A stretch of 64,000 bases of DNA from Winogradskyella sp. PG-2. GTDB taxonomy: Bacteria; Bacteroidota; Bacteroidia; Flavobacteriales; Flavobacteriaceae. Location: contig NZ_AP014583.1 in the NCBI RefSeq assembly GCF_000828715.1, positions 2,168,001 through 2,232,000 on the forward strand, given 5' to 3'. A program made the position numbers and the translations under genes. This document shows positions 35,567 through 44,651 of this stretch, piece after piece (position 1 is the stretch's first letter; each line of letters starts with the position of its first letter). The notes under the pieces are model-generated. The model worked only from the letters and a program-made list of their open reading frames with translations. It was not told the origin of the DNA and made no database searches.

Positions 35567-38179
35567 TTAAAAAGGATAGTTAATCCCTATATTATAAACA
35601 GCGTTTCTAAAGTTGTAAGTTTTAAACCAGCGATTGCCTTCAGTCAATGAAGGGTCATAAGTTTTAAACCCAACATCAAAGCGAAGGACAAAAAAGTCAA
35701 AGTCATAACGCAAACCAAACCCTGAACCTACGGCAATATCTTTTAAGGAACTAAAATCTATAAAGGTTGCTGCTTCCTCTTCAACATTGTCTAATACATT
35801 CCAGATATTTCCAGCATCAACAAATAATGCGCCTCTTAGATCACCAAATAAGCTAAAACGCTGTTCGGCACTTAAGTGAATTTTAAAGTTTGCTTCGTTG
35901 AACTCATTAGTAGTTGTAGAACTTCCTGGTCCTAAGTTATAAGCAGTCCAAGCTCTATTGTCATTTGGTCCACCAGCGAAAAAGCTTTCAGCAAAAGGTA
36001 TACTATTAGAATTACCATAAGGAATTGCGATACCTGCATAGCTACGAAATGCAAAAACATTTTTTCTTCCAAAGTCAAAATACTTTATATAATCAATTTC
36101 AGTTTTAAAATATTGTGAAAAGGTCACTCCAAAAACATCATAACTACCATCTTCATTTTTAGGTGATCCTATGACTCTAGATAGATTTGATAACAAATTC
36201 CCTGCTAATTCTACTCGCCATTTAAATACTGAAAAATCATTATCGAAAATGTTTTTTCGCTTATCTTTCTTATAGTCAAAGCTTGTAGAGAATATAAGGT
36301 TATTTTCTGTTAATCGTTGTTTGCGTTCTTCAATATTATTTACAGTGATAAAATCATTGTCGCTAGGTGTTAAACTCGTATTTTCGGTTAATACATCATT
36401 AATAAATTGATCAGCTTCTTCAGGAATCCCTAAAGTAGCATCATTAGTAATATAATTGATGTCTCTTGCGACAGTGTTTAGCCTGCTAAAAGAGTTAGCG
36501 TAGACACCAAAATAATTACTTGTATTTAGATTTTTTACAAACTGAACATTAAAAAGTTCTAAATTATGAGTTACAGTTTTTGAAGGGAACCAATTATAAC
36601 TTACAATGCTAGATAATGTTTGTTTGTCCAAACCTATATTTTGCTGACTTGTTGCAGAAAAGTTAATTGCCGTGCTGGGCGACATATATTTTGGTATAAT
36701 TTTATCGGTATTAAATGGGGTAAATAATCGAGGTAATGTTAATCTTATATTACCACCAAACTCATTAATATCAAAAAATGCACTTTCATCGTCTGTTCTA
36801 TTCTTTGAGGCTCCAATAGCAGCAATACCTGTGATTTCTAATGTTTCAGCACCTCTAAAAACATTCCGAATTTTTAGCCCTGTACTAAATGAAAATCCAA
36901 TAGTTTGAATATTACTTTGATTAATTTCTGGGTCAAAACTTAAGGCATATTTTTTCTTTGGTTCTAAATAGATATTAGCCGTTAAAGAGGTATCCTCTTC
37001 ATTTTCAACATAGTCGATACTAGGAAACCTGAACATCTGCAAATCATTTAGATAATTTGAAGTTCTACTTCTGGCTAAATCGCTGTATATATCTCCTTTA
37101 TTAATAAAAATTGCATCAGTTAAAGCCTTAGGTCTAAATTTTAACTTGTCCTTACTATAGAGCGTATAATCTTTATACTTTGTAGTATCCGAAATGGTTT
37201 TAAAACGGTTGTCAAAATTATCATCAGTGAAGATATTAACTTCTTTTATTTTATAAACTTTAAAAGGCTCAATTGTTGTAGAATCATTTCTACGTATAGA
37301 TCGATTTGCTATAATTAACTCAGTGTTTACTTTATGGTTAGTACCAATGGTATCAGTTACAAAACGAATATAATCTTGACCAAAATAATAGAAGCCAGCA
37401 TTACGTAAATAGGTATTTATACGTTCACGTTCATTTTCAAAGTTTTGTTCATCATGTTGTTCTCCTTTTACAAGTAAAGAAGACTTACTAAAAGTGTCGT
37501 AAAGTGATTCTATTGCTGGGCTACTAATAATAGGAGTTATAGAATCTAATATATAAGGTGTTTTTTTTACGATCTTGTAAGTTACCTTAGCTTTTTTGGT
37601 ACTATCCTTTTCAATCTCATAATTTACTTCATTATTAAACCATCCTTTACTATAGTAATATTTTTTTAGATTGTTTGCAGTCTTTATAGTTTTCTCTTCA
37701 TCGAGTATCATTGGTGCTTCACCAGTTCGTTTTAACCAACTGTTAAAATTACGACGGGATTCTATTTGTTTATCAAACTGTTTTTTTGATAATAAAGCTA
37801 TTTTTCGTTTTACTTTAGAAGAATCACTTAAAACATTAGCATTTATTATAGAATCTATATTAGGTCTTGCTAAATTATATATGTGAAGTCGTAATGGAAA
37901 TGACAAAAAACCACGCATTCCGGAATTTGTCTTTTGAATGATTATATTATTAACACGTTCTTCATTATTGGTTTTGCCGTCTTCAATAATTGTATTTTCG
38001 GTTATAAGGTGTTCACCGTTTTTAACCCGTTTTACGACATTACAAGAGCTTAGGGTTAAAAAGAAAGCAAAGCAGACAATACTATAATAAATTAAATTAT
38101 AGTTTTTTATGACTGTCGAAATGCGGAATAGCAAACCCAAAAGTTGTATGGTTTTTTTGATAATGATTAAGCTATACAA
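35567..38179 (-). CDS. BamA/TamA-family outer-membrane protein with lipoprotein signal
   Basis: The 870-residue protein belongs to the Omp85 superfamily. The N-terminus carries a lipoprotein signal (CFAFFLTLSSCNVVKRV, lipobox Cys at residue 46). POTRA-like repeats follow at about residues 120-420 (NNEVNYEIEKDSTKKAKVTY; RINTYLRNAGFYYFGQDYI). The second half is a 16-strand-type barrel ending in GLRYDFDFFVLRFDVGFKTYDPS and NIGINYPF. Such proteins insert or export outer-membrane proteins or lipids. I use the long start at 38179; no other ATG precedes the lipobox. It is divergent from the SpoU methyltransferase gene. Confidence 0.85.
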   Translation of the reverse strand: MYSLIIIKKTIQLLGLLFRISTVIKNYNLIYYSIVCFAFFLTLSSCNVVKRVKNGEHLITENTIIEDGKTNNEERVNNIIIQKTNSGMRGFLSFPLRLHIYNLARPNIDSIINANVLSDSSKVKRKIALLSKKQFDKQIESRRNFNSWLKRTGEAPMILDEEKTIKTANNLKKYYYSKGWFNNEVNYEIEKDSTKKAKVTYKIVKKTPYILDSITPIISSPAIESLYDTFSKSSLLVKGEQHDEQNFENERERINTYLRNAGFYYFGQDYIRFVTDTIGTNHKVNTELIIANRSIRRNDSTTIEPFKVYKIKEVNIFTDDNFDNRFKTISDTTKYKDYTLYSKDKLKFRPKALTDAIFINKGDIYSDLARSRTSNYLNDLQMFRFPSIDYVENEEDTSLTANIYLEPKKKYALSFDPEINQSNIQTIGFSFSTGLKIRNVFRGAETLEITGIAAIGASKNRTDDESAFFDINEFGGNIRLTLPRLFTPFNTDKIIPKYMSPSTAINFSATSQQNIGLDKQTLSSIVSYNWFPSKTVTHNLELFNVQFVKNLNTSNYFGVYANSFSRLNTVARDINYITNDATLGIPEEADQFINDVLTENTSLTPSDNDFITVNNIEERKQRLTENNLIFSTSFDYKKDKRKNIFDNDFSVFKWRVELAGNLLSNLSRVIGSPKNEDGSYDVFGVTFSQYFKTEIDYIKYFDFGRKNVFAFRSYAGIAIPYGNSNSIPFAESFFAGGPNDNRAWTAYNLGPGSSTTTNEFNEANFKIHLSAEQRFSLFGDLRGALFVDAGNIWNVLDNVEEEAATFIDFSSLKDIAVGSGFGLRYDFDFFVLRFDVGFKTYDPSLTEGNRWFKTYNFRNAVYNIGINYPF

Positions 38180-38237
38180 ATATTAGTCCAAAAAAGATTT
38201 ACTTTGTAATACTTATAACAAATGTAAATACATTTTA

Positions 38238-38972
38238 ATGGTTACAAAGCATCAGATAAAGTTAATTAAAAGTTTAAGTCAAAAAAAATACAGACAGCAG
38301 CATGGCTTATTTACTGTTGAAGGTATTAAAGGTATTAAAGAATTTCTTAATTCTGATTTTGAGCTTGAGTCTTTGTATACTACTAAATCTATTTTTGAAG
38401 CACCAGTCAATAGCATTCAAGATATTTCTGAGATTGAGCTAAAAAAAATATCATCATTGAAAAACCCAAATACAGCCTTAGGTGTTTTTAAAATTCCAGT
38501 TGGGCAACAACCATCTAATAAAGGTCTAATTATTGCTTTAGATGATGTTAGAGATCCAGGTAATTTAGGTACTATCATTAGACTTTGTGATTGGTATGGA
38601 GTAAAAGATTTGGTTTGTAGTATTAATACGGTTGATTGTTATAATTCTAAAGTTGTACAGGCTACAATGGGTTCATTGACACGTGTTAATGTGTCTTATT
38701 TAAATTTAGAAGCATACATAGAATCTTGCGAATCCAAAAAATTTGGCACTTTCATGTATGGTGAAAATATCTACACGGCTAACCTACCAATCGAGGGTAT
38801 CGTAGTTTTAGGAAATGAAGCTAATGGTATTTCTGAAGTTATTAAAGCTAAAATTAATAGCAAACTTAATATTCCACAATTTGGAGATGTTAATACTACT
38901 GAAAGTTTAAATGTTGCTAATGCTACGGCAATAGTTTTAAGCGAATTTATGCGACGTTCTATTGAAATGTAA
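38238..38972 (+). CDS. SpoU/TrmH-family RNA 2'-O-methyltransferase
   Basis: This 244-residue SPOUT-class methyltransferase places a 2'-O-methyl group on rRNA or tRNA using S-adenosylmethionine. An N-terminal substrate-binding segment (QKKYRQQHGLFTVEG) precedes the knotted catalytic domain: ALDDVRDPGNLGTIIRLCDWYG near residues 98-119, VVLGNEANGIS near residue 190, and the C-terminal ESLNVANATAIVLSE. The exact RNA target cannot be read. It overlaps the 3' end of the convergent porT gene by 14 bases. Confidence 0.88.
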   Translation: MVTKHQIKLIKSLSQKKYRQQHGLFTVEGIKGIKEFLNSDFELESLYTTKSIFEAPVNSIQDISEIELKKISSLKNPNTALGVFKIPVGQQPSNKGLIIALDDVRDPGNLGTIIRLCDWYGVKDLVCSINTVDCYNSKVVQATMGSLTRVNVSYLNLEAYIESCESKKFGTFMYGENIYTANLPIEGIVVLGNEANGISEVIKAKINSKLNIPQFGDVNTTESLNVANATAIVLSEFMRRSIEM

Positions 38973-39675
38973 AGTTGATAAAAATACCACGCGTTTGCAT
39001 TTTGGCAATATTGCCTGTCCAAGGACTATTTGGGTCTGAATCTCTAATAATTTCGTCATTAAAAGCAAAAATACCGCGAATAGAAGGTGTAAATTTAAAA
39101 TAGAGTAGATATAGATCAATACCAAAACCAAGCTCATAAAAAGTCGTAGTCTTACTCATCCTAAACTGACCCGCACTATTATCGTCAGGATTATCTTGAT
39201 TACTCGATAGATTTAAAGCTACAGAAAGTCCTCCTATAATAAATGGCTTAATATTATTAATTCTTTTAGTAGATGCTTTTAAAAGAAGTGGCACATGTAC
39301 ATATGTAGACTTAACTTCTCTTAACAAATCTGAGTCATTAAAATCTGAACCAGCAAAATAACTTTCATCGTATCTAAGATTTCTTGTCGTAAAGAAAACT
39401 CCTGGCTCTAATCTAAGATTTAAATAATCGTTAAGTCGCATATCACCAACAAGACCTAAGTGAAATCCAAAGGTCTTATCAACTAAAATATCTTTTAAAT
39501 CCTGATTGTAGTTAAATTTAAAATCATATTGATTAAATCCTAAGAAGTAACCCCAAGACAAGAATTTTTGATCAATATTGTCAATATTATTCGCAACTTT
39601 TTCTTTAGTAAATAACTGAGCTGTTGAGCTTTGAAAAGTAATTAATAATGCAATGAAAATAAGTGTTCTCTTCAT
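38959..39675 (-). CDS. porT: Type IX secretion protein PorT/SprT
   Basis: This 238-residue outer-membrane beta-barrel protein is required for Type IX secretion and gliding in Bacteroidota. The N-terminal signal is MKRTLIFIALLITFQSSTAQ, and the mature part contains the PorT-family WGYFLGFNQYDFKFNY segment near residues 43-58, then PGVFFTTRNLRY. The start is the ATG at 39675, just after the ubiE stop; the longer frame from 39750 would run inside ubiE and lacks a signal at its N-terminus. The ubiE-porT-SpoU neighbourhood is, to my knowledge, common in flavobacteria. Confidence 0.88.
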   Translation of the reverse strand: MKRTLIFIALLITFQSSTAQLFTKEKVANNIDNIDQKFLSWGYFLGFNQYDFKFNYNQDLKDILVDKTFGFHLGLVGDMRLNDYLNLRLEPGVFFTTRNLRYDESYFAGSDFNDSDLLREVKSTYVHVPLLLKASTKRINNIKPFIIGGLSVALNLSSNQDNPDDNSAGQFRMSKTTTFYELGFGIDLYLLYFKFTPSIRGIFAFNDEIIRDSDPNSPWTGNIAKMQTRGIFINFTFQ

Positions 39676-39676
39676 A

Positions 39677-40411
39677 TTATGCTTTGGATGCTGAGTAAAT
39701 AGTTGCCACTCCCATTGTTTGTGGCATGTCTTCGACATTAATAAACCCAATTTTTCTTAAAATATTGTTCAGAGCCTCTCCATAAGGGAAAACCGAAGCA
39801 GATTCACTCAAGTAACTATAAGCAACTCTATCTTTAGAAAACAATTTTCCGATAAGAGGAAGAATTAATTTTGTGTGTATTTTATAGCCTGCTTTATATA
39901 TGGGGTTTGTAGGTACAGAAGTTTCTAAAATTACAAATATTCCATTTGGTTTTAAGACTCTTAAAATCTCAGCTAACCCCTTCTCTAAATTCTCAAAATT
40001 ACGAACTCCGAATGCTACTGTTATGGCATCAAACGTATTATCTTCAAATGGTAAATCTTCAGAATCACCTATAACCATTGAAATAATTCCATCTAATTTT
40101 TTTGAACTTATTTTCTGACGTCCTACCTCTAACATGCCATCGCTAATATCTAGTCCTATAATCCTCTTAGCATTTGCTGTTGTGAGACTTATGGCCAAAT
40201 CACCTGTTCCAGTAGCAATGTCTAAAATATTTTCAGGATTTTTATTAGCTACTAATTTCACTACTTTATTTCTCCATTTCACATCAATACCAAAGGAAAT
40301 AACCCTATTTAATCCATCATATTCCTTAGATATAGTGTCAAACATTTTAGTCACCTGAACCTTTTTAGATTGGTCACTATTTTTATATGGATTTACTTTT
40401 TCGGCCATCAA
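39677..40411 (-). CDS. ubiE: Demethylmenaquinone/ubiquinone methyltransferase
   Basis: The 244-residue class I SAM-dependent methyltransferase catalyses the last methylation of menaquinone synthesis (the same enzyme is called menG in menaquinone-only organisms such as these). The motifs are [17 protein letters not shown] near residues 33-49, the SAM-binding [22 protein letters not shown] and the signature [15 protein letters not shown]. The length is normal. Its stop lies one base before the porT start, so the two are co-transcribed. A Bacteroidota-type promoter lies just upstream. Confidence 0.95.
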   Translation of the reverse strand: MMAEKVNPYKNSDQSKKVQVTKMFDTISKEYDGLNRVISFGIDVKWRNKVVKLVANKNPENILDIATGTGDLAISLTTANAKRIIGLDISDGMLEVGRQKISSKKLDGIISMVIGDSEDLPFEDNTFDAITVAFGVRNFENLEKGLAEILRVLKPNGIFVILETSVPTNPIYKAGYKIHTKLILPLIGKLFSKDRVAYSYLSESASVFPYGEALNNILRKIGFINVEDMPQTMGVATIYSASKA

Positions 40412-40421
40412 AAAATTTTTG

Positions 40422-40452
40422 CAAATATACAGATTAGTTACAAGTACTTAAA
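40422..40452 (-). promoter_or_regulatory. Bacteroidota-type promoter of ubiE-porT
   Basis: On the minus strand TTTA (40452-40449) lies 19 bases before TATATTTG (40429-40422). This matches the -7 element fully and the -33 element with one change. The ubiE ATG at 40411 is 11 bases downstream of the -7 element. Confidence 0.58.
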
Positions 40453-40606
40453 GTTGTAAAGTATATAAAGTTCTAGCTCGATTAAATAAATCTAGTGTAT
40501 TCGTGGATATAAAATAATAAAGAAGAAAATATATTTTCAACTAAACAATAGATACAACTTTAAATAGTTTAGACAGCTCCTAACTTATAACTTATAAAGT
40601 TCTTAG

Positions 40607-40614
40607 TATATTTG
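40607..40614 (+). promoter_or_regulatory. -7 element upstream of trkA
   Basis: TATATTTG matches the Bacteroidota -7 consensus TAnnTTTG and lies 23 bases before the trkA ATG. No good TTTG is found at the expected distance upstream, so the -33 part is weak. Confidence 0.45.
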
Positions 40615-40637
40615 CATGTTTATTTTAATAAATAGTA

Positions 40638-41987
40638 ATGAAGATAATTATCGCAGGAGCAGGAGAGGTAGGATTTCATTTAGCGAAATTATTATCCTAC
40701 GAGTCGCAAGAGATAACACTTATTGATACAAAAAAAGATAGCTTATCCTATGCAGGGGAGCATTTAGATATCAAAACTATAAAAGGCGATGCCACATCAA
40801 TTTCTATTTTAAGAGAGGCACGCATTGGTACTGCAGGACTTTTTATTGCAGTAACATCTTCTGAAACGATAAATATTACAGCTAGTGTTATTGCGAAGCA
40901 ATTAGGAGCAAAGCGTACTATTGCTCGTATCTCTAATACAGAATTTATAGATAATAAAGAAACAGTAGGATTCTCTAAATTTGGAATTGACGAGTTGATT
41001 TCTCCAGAATCTTTAGCGGCTTCAGAGATTGAATTATTATTAAATCAGTATGGCTTTAATGATACTTATGAGTTTGAAGAAGGAGCACTTACGATGTTAG
41101 GTTTACGCTTGTCTAGAACTGCAACTTTTGTTGGGAAAACAGTTAAAGAAGCTGCAGAATTATATTCTGAGTTACATTTTATTCCCATTGCAATTCAACG
41201 CTATGGAACACAATATACAATCATACCAAGGGGGGATACTATTTTTAAAGAAGGTGATAAAGTGGTGTTTATGACTTCTAAAGGTGGTGATGAAGAGTTG
41301 TTTGAATTATCTGGAAAAGTTAAGGTAGATATCAAGAATGTGATGATACTTGGAGGTAGTCAAATAGGTTATAAAACGGCAAAAGATCTTTGCGCAAGTA
41401 AGTTTAATGTAAAGCTTGTGGAAAACAGAAAATCTGTTGCTGAAGATTTAGCTGAAGATTTACCAAATGCTTTAGTAATTTGTGGAGATGGAAGAAATGT
41501 TGAAATTCTTGATGAAGAAAACATTTCAGAAATGGATGCTTTTATCTCAGTAACCGGAAATTCTGAAACTAATATCATGTCTTGTCTTTTAGCAAAATCT
41601 AAAGGAGTAAAGAAAACAATTGCTTTAGTGGAGAATATGGATTATTACCAATTATCTCAGTCTATAGGTATTGATACACTAATTAATAAGAAGTTATTAG
41701 CCGCAAATAACATATTTAGATATATCAGAAAAGGTGAGGTTGTAGCTATGACCAAACTTACTAATATGAATGCAGAGCTTTTAGAGTTTGTAGTTAAACC
41801 AGATTCTAAAATCACTAATAAATTGATTAAGGATTTAAATTTTCCAAGATCAGCGATTTTCGGCGGAGTCATAAGAGATGGTAAAGGTTTAATTCCTTTA
41901 GGTAGTTTTAAAATTGAATCAGGTGATCGCGTTGTTGTTTGTTGTTTACCACGTTCTATATCTGAAGTAGAAACATTTTTCTCATAG
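40638..41987 (+). CDS. trkA: Trk system K+ uptake regulatory protein TrkA
   Basis: This 449-residue peripheral protein gates the TrkH potassium channel. It has two tandem RCK units. The first opens with IIIAGAGEVGFHLAKLLS and has DIKTIKGDATS. The second opens with NVMILGGSQIGYKTAKDL near residue 235. Each is followed by a RCK-C ligand-binding part (VGKTVKEAAELYSELHFIPIA; ITNKLIKDLNFPRSAIFGGV). The length is normal for two-unit TrkA. It ends 3 bases before trkH, so they form an operon. Confidence 0.95.
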   Translation: MKIIIAGAGEVGFHLAKLLSYESQEITLIDTKKDSLSYAGEHLDIKTIKGDATSISILREARIGTAGLFIAVTSSETINITASVIAKQLGAKRTIARISNTEFIDNKETVGFSKFGIDELISPESLAASEIELLLNQYGFNDTYEFEEGALTMLGLRLSRTATFVGKTVKEAAELYSELHFIPIAIQRYGTQYTIIPRGDTIFKEGDKVVFMTSKGGDEELFELSGKVKVDIKNVMILGGSQIGYKTAKDLCASKFNVKLVENRKSVAEDLAEDLPNALVICGDGRNVEILDEENISEMDAFISVTGNSETNIMSCLLAKSKGVKKTIALVENMDYYQLSQSIGIDTLINKKLLAANNIFRYIRKGEVVAMTKLTNMNAELLEFVVKPDSKITNKLIKDLNFPRSAIFGGVIRDGKGLIPLGSFKIESGDRVVVCCLPRSISEVETFFS

Positions 41988-41990
41988 GTT

Positions 41991-43493
41991 ATGCCTCGTA
42001 TGAAACTTAATTATAAAATCATTTTCCATTTTTTTGGACTGCTACTATTGTTTAATGGTGGTTTTATGATGATTGCCACATTAATTAGTCTCATATATAA
42101 AGATGGTGTTACTTTTGAATTACTTCTTTCTGGCTTAGCAACATTACTCATTGGTACTTTTGCCATGATTGGAACAAAAAACCATCGTAAAGAGATGAAC
42201 AAACGCGAGGGTTACATTGTCGTAGCTTTTGGTTGGATTGTGATGTCTTTATCTGGTACTTTACCATATTTAGTTACAGAAGCTATTCCTTCATTTACGA
42301 ATGCTTTTTTCGAAACCATGTCTGGTTATACTACTACAGGAGCAAGTATTTTGAATGATATAGAAGTTGTACCAAAAGGCGTCCTCTTTTGGCGTAGTAC
42401 AACACATTGGATAGGTGGTATGGGAATTATTGTTTTAGCTATTGCAATTTTACCATTACTTGGTGTTGGTGGTATGCAGTTGTTTGCTGCTGAAGCTCCA
42501 GGACCTGGAAGTGATAAGTTGCACCCTAGAATTACTGATACAGCAAAACGATTATGGTTAATTTATGTAGGCTATACAGCTGCAGAAACTATTCTTTTGC
42601 AGGTTGCAGGTATGTCTTTTTTTGATGCCATTAATCACGCACTCAGTACCTTGTCAACAGGTGGGTTTTCTACTAAGAATGCTAGTATTGCACATTGGAA
42701 TGATAACCCTGCAATACAGTATATCATTATGTTTTTTATGTTTTTAGCAGGAACAAATTTTGTATTGAGTTATTTCTTATTTAAAGGGAAAGTGGTAAAT
42801 ATAATTAAGGACGAAGAGTTTAAACTTTATTTTAAGTTTATTGCTGCATTTACAATAATTGCTGCACTTTTAATATATTTCAGAGCTGATGTATCTCAGT
42901 CTTCAATAGACCATCCTATGATTTTTGGTGAAGGGGAGAGTGCTATTAGACATGGTTTATTTCAAGTTTTAGCAATTGTAACTACTACTGGTTTTGTGAC
43001 TGCAGATTATACTATGTGGACTCCATTTTTAACTGTTTTCTTTTTTGGTTTAATGTTTTTAGGGGGTTCTGCTGGTAGTACATCTGGTGGTGTAAAAGTA
43101 GTACGACAATTAATTTTAATTAAGAATGGATTTTTAGAGTTTAAAAGAGCGCTACATCCTAATGCCATTTTACCAGTACGCTACAATACTAAATCGGTAT
43201 CTAAAGATATTGTATTTAATATTCTTGGTTTCTTTATTCTGTATATGTTATCCTTCATAGTTGGTGCTTTAGTATTTTCAATGTTTCAAATGGATTTTAT
43301 ATCTGCAGTTGGTTTATCTGCATCTAGTTTGGGTAATGTCGGACCTGCTTTGGGTGATTTTGGACCTGTCAATAATTATTCAGCTTTACCACCTTTAGGA
43401 AAATGGTGGGCATCATTTCTAATGCTAATTGGACGTTTAGAATTATTCACAGTGCTTATATTATTGACTCCTTTCTTTTGGAGAAATCGATAA
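41991..43493 (+). CDS. trkH: Trk system K+ uptake protein TrkH
   Basis: The 500-residue polytopic membrane protein is the K+ translocating subunit partnered by TrkA. Four selectivity-loop-like repeats are visible: MSGYTTTGASIL, LSTLSTGGFSTKNAS, VTTTGFVTADY and SLGNVGPALG. These alternate with hydrophobic helices. LGGSAGSTSGGVKVVRQLI near residue 357 is a family signature. Two in-frame ATGs (41991 and 42000) are possible starts; I chose the first because it is 3 bases after trkA. Confidence 0.95.
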   Translation: MPRMKLNYKIIFHFFGLLLLFNGGFMMIATLISLIYKDGVTFELLLSGLATLLIGTFAMIGTKNHRKEMNKREGYIVVAFGWIVMSLSGTLPYLVTEAIPSFTNAFFETMSGYTTTGASILNDIEVVPKGVLFWRSTTHWIGGMGIIVLAIAILPLLGVGGMQLFAAEAPGPGSDKLHPRITDTAKRLWLIYVGYTAAETILLQVAGMSFFDAINHALSTLSTGGFSTKNASIAHWNDNPAIQYIIMFFMFLAGTNFVLSYFLFKGKVVNIIKDEEFKLYFKFIAAFTIIAALLIYFRADVSQSSIDHPMIFGEGESAIRHGLFQVLAIVTTTGFVTADYTMWTPFLTVFFFGLMFLGGSAGSTSGGVKVVRQLILIKNGFLEFKRALHPNAILPVRYNTKSVSKDIVFNILGFFILYMLSFIVGALVFSMFQMDFISAVGLSASSLGNVGPALGDFGPVNNYSALPPLGKWWASFLMLIGRLELFTVLILLTPFFWRNR

Positions 43494-43655
43494 AATTTTA
43501 ACTTTTTTTAATTTTTTTAAAATTTAGCTAGCCTATAATTCTACTGGTTTCTTTTGAATTTTCAGACTCAATCTCACGCTATAGTTGAAACACGAGCTGT
43601 AACATTTTTAATTGTTGTGCGTCATATCTATGTAACCAATTAAAAAACATTAATC

Positions 43656-43904
43656 ATGGAATTATTATTAAATCAAGAATTAGAATTTGTACCAGAACCC
43701 ACTGAGGTGTCTTATTCGTCAAACAACGGAATATTAAATTCTAATTACAAATCAGTTGTGAAGCAAAATTTTAGCAAGTCAACTACAAAATCAGTATTTG
43801 GAATTAGACAACGACTAAAATCTTCTCAATTTAATATGGTAAATCATACTGCAGTCATCTTAAAACTATCTGCTTTTGCCATTGTATTAGTAGCTTTATT
43901 CTAG
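43656..43904 (+). CDS. Small protein with C-terminal membrane segment
   Basis: The 82-residue protein has a polar N-terminal part rich in Asn, Ser and Lys, and a single C-terminal hydrophobic helix (AVILKLSAFAIVLVALF) that ends at the last residue, like a tail anchor. I do not recognise a family. It lies after a 162-base gap downstream of trkH and before two other small membrane proteins, though its sequence does not clearly resemble theirs. Confidence 0.55.
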   Translation: MELLLNQELEFVPEPTEVSYSSNNGILNSNYKSVVKQNFSKSTTKSVFGIRQRLKSSQFNMVNHTAVILKLSAFAIVLVALF

Positions 43905-44034
43905 AAATAAATTATTTATTTAGATCTTTTAACTGACATTTTTTTTAAGTATCCTTTATAATTACAATAGCATTTTCTTTATTTGCTAATGCTATATGCT
44001 GTAGATTTTTGTTTCAATTTTAAATCTAGGAACT

Positions 44035-44286
44035 ATGCCTTCTAATTCAATGAATGTTATTAACTTTAATAGGAAGCAACTTCCTCAACGCGATAAGTTT
44101 GTTAATAGACTTGGTGGATATAATTCGGATAAAAAAACCGAGTATAATCTACCTAAAGCTTCCGCAAAACAATTGAAGGCTATAGCTAAAAGATTAAGAG
44201 AAGAGCAAAAGTCTAGAATGATTAAAATTATTCTGCTAACAGGAGTTATATTTATTGGCCTTCTATGTCTGGTTATATATAGCTGA
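44035..44286 (+). CDS. Small tail-anchored-like membrane protein, paralogue A
   Basis: The 83-residue protein has the core RLGGYNSDKKTEYNLPKASAK, then KQLKAIAKRLREEQK, then one C-terminal hydrophobic helix (IILLTGVIFIGLLCLVIYS). The next gene encodes a close relative with the same layout, so the pair arose by duplication. The function is unknown. The cytoplasmic-facing basic helix next to a membrane anchor suggests a regulatory or scaffold protein. Confidence 0.6.
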   Translation: MPSNSMNVINFNRKQLPQRDKFVNRLGGYNSDKKTEYNLPKASAKQLKAIAKRLREEQKSRMIKIILLTGVIFIGLLCLVIYS

Positions 44287-44342
44287 TAGAATGGTTCATC
44301 TTAACTTATTAAATTTGAAAAACTATGGCACTTGGAGGATCT

Positions 44343-44585
44343 ATGGCGAGTACACTAAAAAGTAACAAAGCGATAATGCTTGATAAATCTAAACGATTTA
44401 AAAAGACACTAGGTGGTTATGGTAAGAATAGAAAAATAGAATATGATTTGCCAAAAGCAACTCCAAAGCAGTTAAAATCTATACGTGAAAGACTAAAAAA
44501 AGAAAACCAAATTGTTTGGATAAAAATACTCGGAACAGTAACAATACTAATGATCACTTTGGTTTGGATGCTTTATGCATCATAA
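44343..44585 (+). CDS. Small tail-anchored-like membrane protein, paralogue B
   Basis: This is an 80-residue relative of the preceding gene product. It shares LGGYGKNRKIEYDLPKATPK, then KQLKSIRERLKKENQ, then a C-terminal hydrophobic helix (ILGTVTILMITLVWMLYAS). The start is placed at the ATG at 44343, which has a GGAGG element 4 bases upstream. An in-frame ATG six codons earlier (44325) is possible and would give 86 residues. The function is unknown. Confidence 0.6.
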   Translation: MASTLKSNKAIMLDKSKRFKKTLGGYGKNRKIEYDLPKATPKQLKSIRERLKKENQIVWIKILGTVTILMITLVWMLYAS

Positions 44586-44588
44586 TAA

Positions 44589-44623
44589 AAAAGCTATAAC
44601 ATGTAAATCACGTTATAGCTTTT
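44589..44623 (-). terminator. Terminator of the aminotransferase gene, near paralogue B
   Basis: A 12-bp stem AAAAGCTATAAC/GTTATAGCTTTT has an 11-base loop. On the minus strand it is followed by TTATT, and the aminotransferase stop lies about 29 bases before it. It may also serve the + strand small gene. Confidence 0.7.
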
Positions 44624-44651
44624 AAAAAAAAAGGCGATTGATAAAATTATA

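Noticed and set aside
39676..39750. N-terminal extension of porT
   Set aside because: It runs inside ubiE and removes the signal peptide from the N-terminus; the ATG at 39675 restores a normal signal.
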